A stretch of 60,000 nucleotides of DNA from Symsagittifera roscoffensis (Eukaryota; Xenacoelomorpha; Acoela; Convolutidae), in NCBI RefSeq assembly GCF_963678635.1, contig NC_087070.1, positions 30,160,390 to 30,220,389 of the forward strand, read 5' to 3'. Below, in pieces: positions 55,440 through 60,000 of this stretch. Made by a program: the position numbers and the translations under genes. A model generated the notes under the pieces. The model made no database searches. It was given only the letters and a program-made list of their open reading frames with translations, and had not been told where the DNA came from. The first letter of the stretch is position 1, and every line of letters starts with the position of its first letter.

Positions 55440-55870
55440 GCGGGTCCGACCCCAGGCTGGGATGACCCAGCGGTTCTTCTTCCGCGGCCTCGGGTCCGGC
55501 CTGGCAGATTAGCAGTCCTGGCGATTGACAGCGCCGATCTGAATGGGGCTGCTCGTCCGCTACTGGTCCCGCGCCCGCATGCCCAATTATAAGGCGGAGT
55601 GTCATCAGAGGCGTCATCGCTGAAGGAGTCGATACGGCCATCCCAGACCATAGCGTGCCCGCGCCCCTGCTTGTGTGCGAACGCAAAAGTTGCCAAGGAA
55701 GAGATCTCCTCCTCGTCACTGCTCGAGAACAGTCCAAGTCAGAGACACTCCTCAGCACCTTCGGCTCCTTCTCCGAGTCCAAGTCCCGGAATGGCAGCAC
55801 GGTCTCCACCTCTACCTTTTTCGAGACATGTGCCTCGTCATCCTCGTCAGTCGTGTCATCGTCAGAGAAA
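55440..55870 (-). pseudogene. Acidic, Arg/Gly-tailed protein exon, frame-broken
   Basis: After a good acceptor (ttttacctttgtttag) the minus strand reads FSDDDTTDEDDEAHVSKKVE and on to LRSVSDLDC. A frame change then leads into SSDEEEISSLATFAFAHKQG, later DGRIDSFSDDASDDTPPYNW, and a GC-rich Arg/Gly tail. The GC content is well above that of the surroundings. No domain was recognised. Acidic serine clusters like these are often casein-kinase targets or nuclear protein segments. The opposite strand is also open but looks less like protein. Confidence 0.4.
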
Positions 55871-56026
55871 CTAAACAAAGGTAAAACATGATTGATATGG
55901 AGGAAGGTTGGAGATTCTTTTGTGGTTTATATTGGGAAGGTTGAAGTTAGTTGTCAAAAATGGAGTGGTTGTTCAGATGGCACCAGTTTAAGTTAGTTTA
56001 ACAATAAATCAGGTCAAAAGCAATAG

Positions 56027-56264
56027 TTACGAGTAGAAGAACCGTCTGAGCGGCTCCAAGTCCTGCCGACAGAAGGGGCACTATGGATGAAATCATCCGC
56101 CACTTTCCGCCAGCAAGCCAAGCACAGCTTATGAACCACCTCCCCCCATGGATCTGATGTAAGAGTCTCCCCTCGTCACAACAGATCGGGCACATTTCTT
56201 GCGTTTCAATAACAGGAGCGCTGAAAATTTCTGAAATTCCAGTGACGTATGATGATGATTCCAT
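56027..56264 (-). pseudogene. RING-finger protein fragment, frame-broken
   Basis: From an ATG at 56264 the strand encodes EMCPICCDEG, then (another frame) GEVVHKLCLACWRKVADDF, then (third frame) CPFCRQDLEPLRRFFYS and a stop. Together these spell the cysteine/histidine ligand order of a RING-type zinc finger (CPIC...H..C..C...CPFC), which normally recruits E2 enzymes in ubiquitin ligases. Two frame changes within 150 bases indicate a pseudogene or sequence errors. Confidence 0.55.
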
Positions 56265-56839
56265 GTTTTCTGAAATTCAGGAATTCAGTTAATTACTCAG
56301 ACTGCATGATAAAAATTAAGATCACAAAAATAGTATTGATTTAAAAACTGCTTCAAAATGTCAATCACTAAATCTAGACATTTTGTACACATTCCTTGAA
56401 AAAACTGTACACCTTAAACAATATTCGAACTCAGTATCAGAAAGTCTTCAGGCACTTTTGCTGATATTGGGGCGGGCAATGCTCCAACTGGCAATACGTG
56501 CGCCGCATGGCCCCCGATGGTTTTGAAAGAGACTGTCCATCTCTTCTTTATTCGCCAGCTTTTCCTTACTTGTTGGCTTAGAACACTAAATTATCAAAGT
56601 TTAGTATGAGAGATTAAACAGAATTATCATCAGTTTTTGGGATGAGCTGAGTATTTCAGTAGACGAGATGATAAAACCAGTTTTTGAGATGAATCGAGTA
56701 AATCATTTTACGGAATGACAAAACTCATTTTTTGAGATTAATTGAGTTTTTCAGTACATGCGGTTAACATTGGTGCACTTGTCGGGATACGGAAGTAAGT
56801 CTTTTAGTATCTGTGATGAATTTGGTCAAAGGTACTTAC

Positions 56840-56948
56840 GCAAATTATCTTGGCAAGGTAGTTATCTAAGGCTTTGTCGTGCGCCTTCAGAACTTTCCAA
56901 ATGTCCTCCAGATCATCTAACTCTTGCGGTGGTATCGTGTCTCTGTTG
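56840..56948 (-). CDS. Clean exon of the minus-strand JmjC locus
   Basis: Between acceptor atattttgtag and donor tttgc|gtaagt, one open frame encodes NRDTIPPQELDDLEDIWKVL and then KAHDKALDNYLAKIIC. Both splice signals are strong and the exon has no frame break. It follows the JmjC segment in transcription order and is taken as part of the same gene. Confidence 0.5.
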
Positions 56949-56984
56949 CTACAAAATATCTTTCTCTGTTTTTATTTTATTCGA

Positions 56985-57742
56985 CGAAAATGTATAAGTT
57001 TAATTTTTGATACTAAGCACAGATGCACCATAAGCTCTTTCAGTGCCAACATCGGAAAAGCAGGGGAGCAACTGCTGAAGGGCTCTTCTTCTTTCCGCTC
57101 TGGTCCAAAAACTCTGGCAGCCGTCAGCAGGTGTCCACGATGGATGAAATTGAAACCCAGAGCCACTGACTTTGAGTGCGTTTCAACCATGTGTATCATG
57201 CCAGCGGGCATAACGAGGCCTGGCGCTGCGTCAGAACAACCTTCTGACACCCTCCAGCATCACAACGAGGGTCAAACCGGGAAACATCGGTTTCCAACGC
57301 AGATGTTGCAGCATCAGACCTTCCCGGAAAATCTGCTTGTCGTTGACCGACGGGGTTATCAAATAAAATGTCTTGCAGCCTAAAAGAAAAAAGAATTAAA
57401 TGGATCAGATTTCTATATTTCGTTGAAAAATTTATCCACCAATTTTTATTTATCTTTCACAAAAATGTACATCACAAAAGTACCGGAGAAATCTTGGTGA
57501 AATGGTGTTATTGCAACAGTCTGCGATAACAGCAGGTAACTTGACTCCTTCTTCGGTACTTCTGTCATTTCCAACTTCCTTTTATGTATATGTCCCAATG
57601 ACACATCCTTGACTGCTTTTGGGACAGAGAATTTTGTGGCGGCAGACAAGAAAGCATCAGCATCAATGATGTTCCACAACATTGGCGGTATTGATCGAAA
57701 CAAAGGATAAACACCAGCTGGCTTAAATGATCGTTTATATTC
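56985..57742 (-). pseudogene. JmjC-domain dioxygenase (KDM2/KDM7-like), frame-disrupted
   Basis: Two exons can be seen. The first starts after acceptor gttcaattctag at 57742 and reads YKRSFKPAGVYPLF through ITPFHQDFSGTFVMYIF. The second starts after ctttttag at 57379 with KTFYLITPS and later reads GLVMPAGMIHMVETHSKSVA and LGFNFIH. HxD (HQD) and the distal His (MIH) are Fe(II) ligands of JmjC lysine demethylases, and K.FYLI.P and P.G.IH.V.T are family motifs. At least one frame change lies between LTQRQ and LVMPAG (about 57225), so this locus is either a recent pseudogene or affected by sequence errors. Substrate cannot be predicted. Confidence 0.6.
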
Positions 57743-57856
57743 CTAGAATTGAACACAAACGTGAGGTTAAACTTATTTGAAAACTAGAACACTCGGTGAC
57801 TAGGAGTCTAACTACTTTATAAACTAATTGCTTTTTCCTTCAAGCTGTATAGTCTA

Positions 57857-58136
57857 GCTCTGAGTTCCTCGGGTTATTCTTTTGTCAATGAAATTGTCCC
57901 CATACATTCGGCTGTCAAACTGACAACTATCCGCAGACCCTGTAAGTTGACTTTTGGACCCCTTGATGATTATAGCCGATGGAACTAAGAAAGGCTCCTT
58001 GTTGGCCAAAAAACCAGTCTGACTGGATCCAGTTGACAATATCAACTGCAGGCACGCACTGTATTAGATTTGAGGCAGGCATGATCTAACAAAATACCGG
58101 AGAATTTTGAGCTAATTTTAGGTTCAATTGCTTACT
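57857..58136 (-). pseudogene. Upstream exons of the JmjC locus
   Basis: An exon ending PPIDYGELRERLSQ|gtaagc (58136) is separated by a 50-bp intron from an exon starting IMPASNLIQCVPAVDIVNWI (58085). The latter changes frame at a T6 run near 58010 into NKEPFLVPSAIIIKGS, which resembles the EP.LVP segment preceding JmjC domains of the KDM7 group. Another frame change near 57875 precedes PEELRARLYSLKEK. Confidence 0.45.
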
Positions 58137-58570
58137 TGCGAAAGTCTCTCCCTCAGTTCGCCATAGTCAATTGGAGGTAACAGGTCAATCTGACTGGAAA
58201 TCGTGCTACAAGAGCTGCCTGAAACCACGGCAAAACTCGGCGGTTTTTTTCCCAAGAGCTTCTGGTTTCTGAATCAGCACCAGATGAAGTCGTTGATCTG
58301 TCCTCAGATCTGCGTCAACCAGATGAAGTGGCGAAATAGAGCCTGGTAGATGAAAGGGCGAAATGAACTCTGGTACAAGGTGAAGTGGATCTTGTCTCTG
58401 ACACGGCCCATTCGGTAGCTCGGGTGGTGGTAACATGTTTTTTGGCTCAGCTGGCGCACTGATGGGCAACTGACCGTTGACTTCCGACGTATGTTCATTG
58501 TTAGTACCTGTCACTTCTGGAGCAGTAACTGTAGTACCAGCAGTAACTGGAGCAGTGCCCTTGAAAATTT
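58137..58570 (-). pseudogene. Low-complexity exon upstream of the JmjC segment
   Basis: An open frame (58206-58514) with repeated HLV and SP.HL words (DPLHLVPEFISPFHL, ISPLHLVDADLRTDQ) arises from short DNA repeats containing gatgaagtgg. A frame change at an A7 run near 58245-58252 leads into the clean frame ending at 58136. No domain. Confidence 0.35.
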
Positions 58571-58679
58571 CACCGTCATTCAGTGAATCAGAGGGTTAAA
58601 ACAGTGATGTTGATTTAATTGCAGTTCAGCAGTTGGACAAATATACTTAGAAAACTAATAAAATCAATACGGCGTTTTG

Positions 58680-58985
58680 TTACATACAATTGAAATAGTC
58701 AATTCGGGTTCCTCGTCCTCCGGCTCCATCTGCACACAATTGTCGCCAATTGTTCCTGCTTGTACCAAGTCGTCGCATCCGGCTCGTTTTGTTCCTGCTT
58801 GCACCAGGAAGTCGTCACATCATGCCCATCTCTGCACGGCTCATGTTTGCTCCAGGAGGTCGTCTTGCTCGTCGTATTAGTCTTGGTCGCTTTTCTACTG
58901 GTTCCCTACGCATTCCTTACGGTATTCCGTCTCTTCGTCTGCCTCGTCGTCCTGGTGATACAGTCTAGTTACCCGGACCTGGACT
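58680..58985 (-). pseudogene. Acidic repeat-containing coding-like segment
   Basis: One minus-strand frame reads CDDFLVQAGTKRAGCDDLVQ, then AGTIGDNCVQMEPEDEEPEL. The DDxxVQAGT unit is repeated, with a more diverged copy (DDLLEQT) further upstream in a different frame. Its acidic composition suggests true former coding sequence, probably of the same minus-strand gene. Confidence 0.35.
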
Positions 58986-59090
58986 GAATTACTTGGTTTA
59001 GTGCGAAAACAATTTGAATACGAAATCAAAAAACACGTAGATCGATGGATTCGTATCTTATTTCAAAGGCACACTTTCACTCACTCCTAT

Positions 59091-59390
59091 CATCGCCGAT
59101 TTCATCCTCGCAGATCAAATTTGCCCCGCTCTGCTTCGCTCTGAATGGTAATTGGCACTCCTCATAAGTGTTCCGCTCAAATTTATAATTTTTCCTAGTG
59201 GGAGAGAGCTGCTTTCGTTTGAGCCCAGATCTTCGATTTGCTCTCACCCTCTCCCAGCATCTAGGTGACAACACAAACTCTGCAGCTGTCTAGCAGTCGC
59301 TGAAGCAGTCCAGAGAAATTGCCAGTCAATTTCTTCAGTTTCGTATCCTCTTCCTGCAACGTTTTGCAGCGAAACAAGGGACAATGTTGC
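59091..59390 (-). pseudogene. Candidate 5' exon of the minus-strand locus
   Basis: The strand reads RCKTLQEEDTKLKKLTGNFS and GLLQRLLDSC, then in the next frame VLSPRCWERVRANRRSGLKR and on to ICEDEIGDDRS, ending at a strong donor a|gtgagt at 59091. One frame change occurs near 59285. No family recognised. Confidence 0.35.
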
Positions 59391-60000
59391 TTTTTGCGAT
59401 AATTGTAGGTCGCATTATGAAACGAAAAGAAAAACAAAATCAGTCAAGGATTAAAATTTACCAGTAAAAATTTCACATTCTCGCTTTTGTCACAAAAAAC
59501 GGTATGCGGACTATAACTAGGCTATGACATCGTTAGCCCTCGTTACAAAAGCAACGCCTTCTTTACAACATAAAATTGATTCACATTTGAGGTGGGGGAA
59601 AAGAAAAAGAGCCAATAAATGTTAGTGTTAGTGGAATCCGTAAACTATTAAACATTGGAATGTTGGAATACAGGATCAAATTTTTTGGATTCTTTGCCAC
59701 AACTAATTTGTGATTATACCCTTTAGGATGTGAAACCGGTACCTTAACTGTGAAATGCGAACCACAAATAAAAAACGGATTGTGAAACGCGAGCCTTCAA
59801 TTTTAATATGAATGAATTTTTTTAAAAACGTCTTTTAGGCCACAATAATTTTGATGCACGTTTATTTCGTTGCTATTTAAACAGCTTGCAGTGCCGAGGA
59901 TTTAATTAAGTAACCCCTGGTTTGGTAGCCATATTTTTTAACTCTAGGCCAGCAGACCCGTTACGACTATTATTAGATAAACTGAAAGCAAAGCACAACT
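59391..60000. other. Window end, nothing recognised
   Basis: AT-rich, without supported exons or repeats. A small phrase cgttgctatttaaacagc near 59870 resembles ttgctatttaaacacgc near 27970 at the start of the LINE, which may mark another LINE 5' fragment. Confidence 0.35.

Noticed and set aside
56874-57383. 169-aa plus-strand ORF over the JmjC region
   Set aside because: The minus strand carries recognisable JmjC motifs and splice sites; the plus ORF has none.
1-60000. CRISPR array, bacterial operon or prokaryotic replicon
   Set aside because: Spliced kinesin exons, LINE, SINE and LTR elements show a eukaryotic genome. The tandem repeats present have no regular spacers.

Overview
The window is nuclear DNA of an invertebrate-type metazoan. 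It is AT-rich, its genes have GT-AG introns, and interspersed repeats fill most of the space. The clearest host gene is a KIF3A-type kinesin-II motor subunit. The phylum cannot be fixed from the sequence alone.

Layout. (1) Positions 1720-32790, plus strand: the 3' two thirds of KIF3A, as nine exons running from the end of the motor domain through the coiled coil to a lysine-rich C-terminus. The 5' exons lie upstream of the window. (2) One KIF3A intron (3981-25374) carries a full-length LTR retrotransposon of about 19 kb (5278-24256). Its two 410-bp LTRs differ at one base and a 4-bp ATAT target duplication flanks it, so the insertion is young. It has a single 2748-residue Gag-Pol frame of Ty3/gypsy type, a basic ORF before gag, two small membrane ORFs, a long open frame without ATG, an Env-like glycoprotein region and a further 3' gene. 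Several ORFs overlap by ATGA or a few bases. The same intron also holds an inverted-repeat DNA transposon remnant and a tRNA-derived SINE. (3) The next large KIF3A intron (26873-32349) carries a broken CR1/L2-like non-LTR retrotransposon. (4) Positions 33-43 kb are gene-poor: short repeats, a 0.8-0.97 kb tandem duplication and a decayed BEL/Pao pol fragment. (5) Positions 43996-44721, minus strand: an intact single-exon ORF for a membrane-anchored Smr-domain protein. (6) Positions 46.05-52.85 kb: an old, heavily mutated copy of the same LTR family, covering only leader, gag, protease and the front of RT, with an internal duplication. (7) Positions 53.3-59.4 kb, minus strand: frame-disrupted host-like coding remnants. 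These are an Artemis/SNM1C-like nuclease lacking key catalytic residues, an acidic unknown protein, a RING finger, and a JmjC-domain gene with recognisable exons and splice sites.

How it fits together. KIF3A would be one subunit of the anterograde intraflagellar-transport motor, and its transcript must span about 25 kb of transposon sequence. The point most worth follow-up is the large LTR element. Its 3' half is organised like a compact viral polycistron, with coupled stop/start codons, an ATG-less ORF that needs splicing or recoding, two reading-frame changes in the same direction, and a small intron just after the last ORF.
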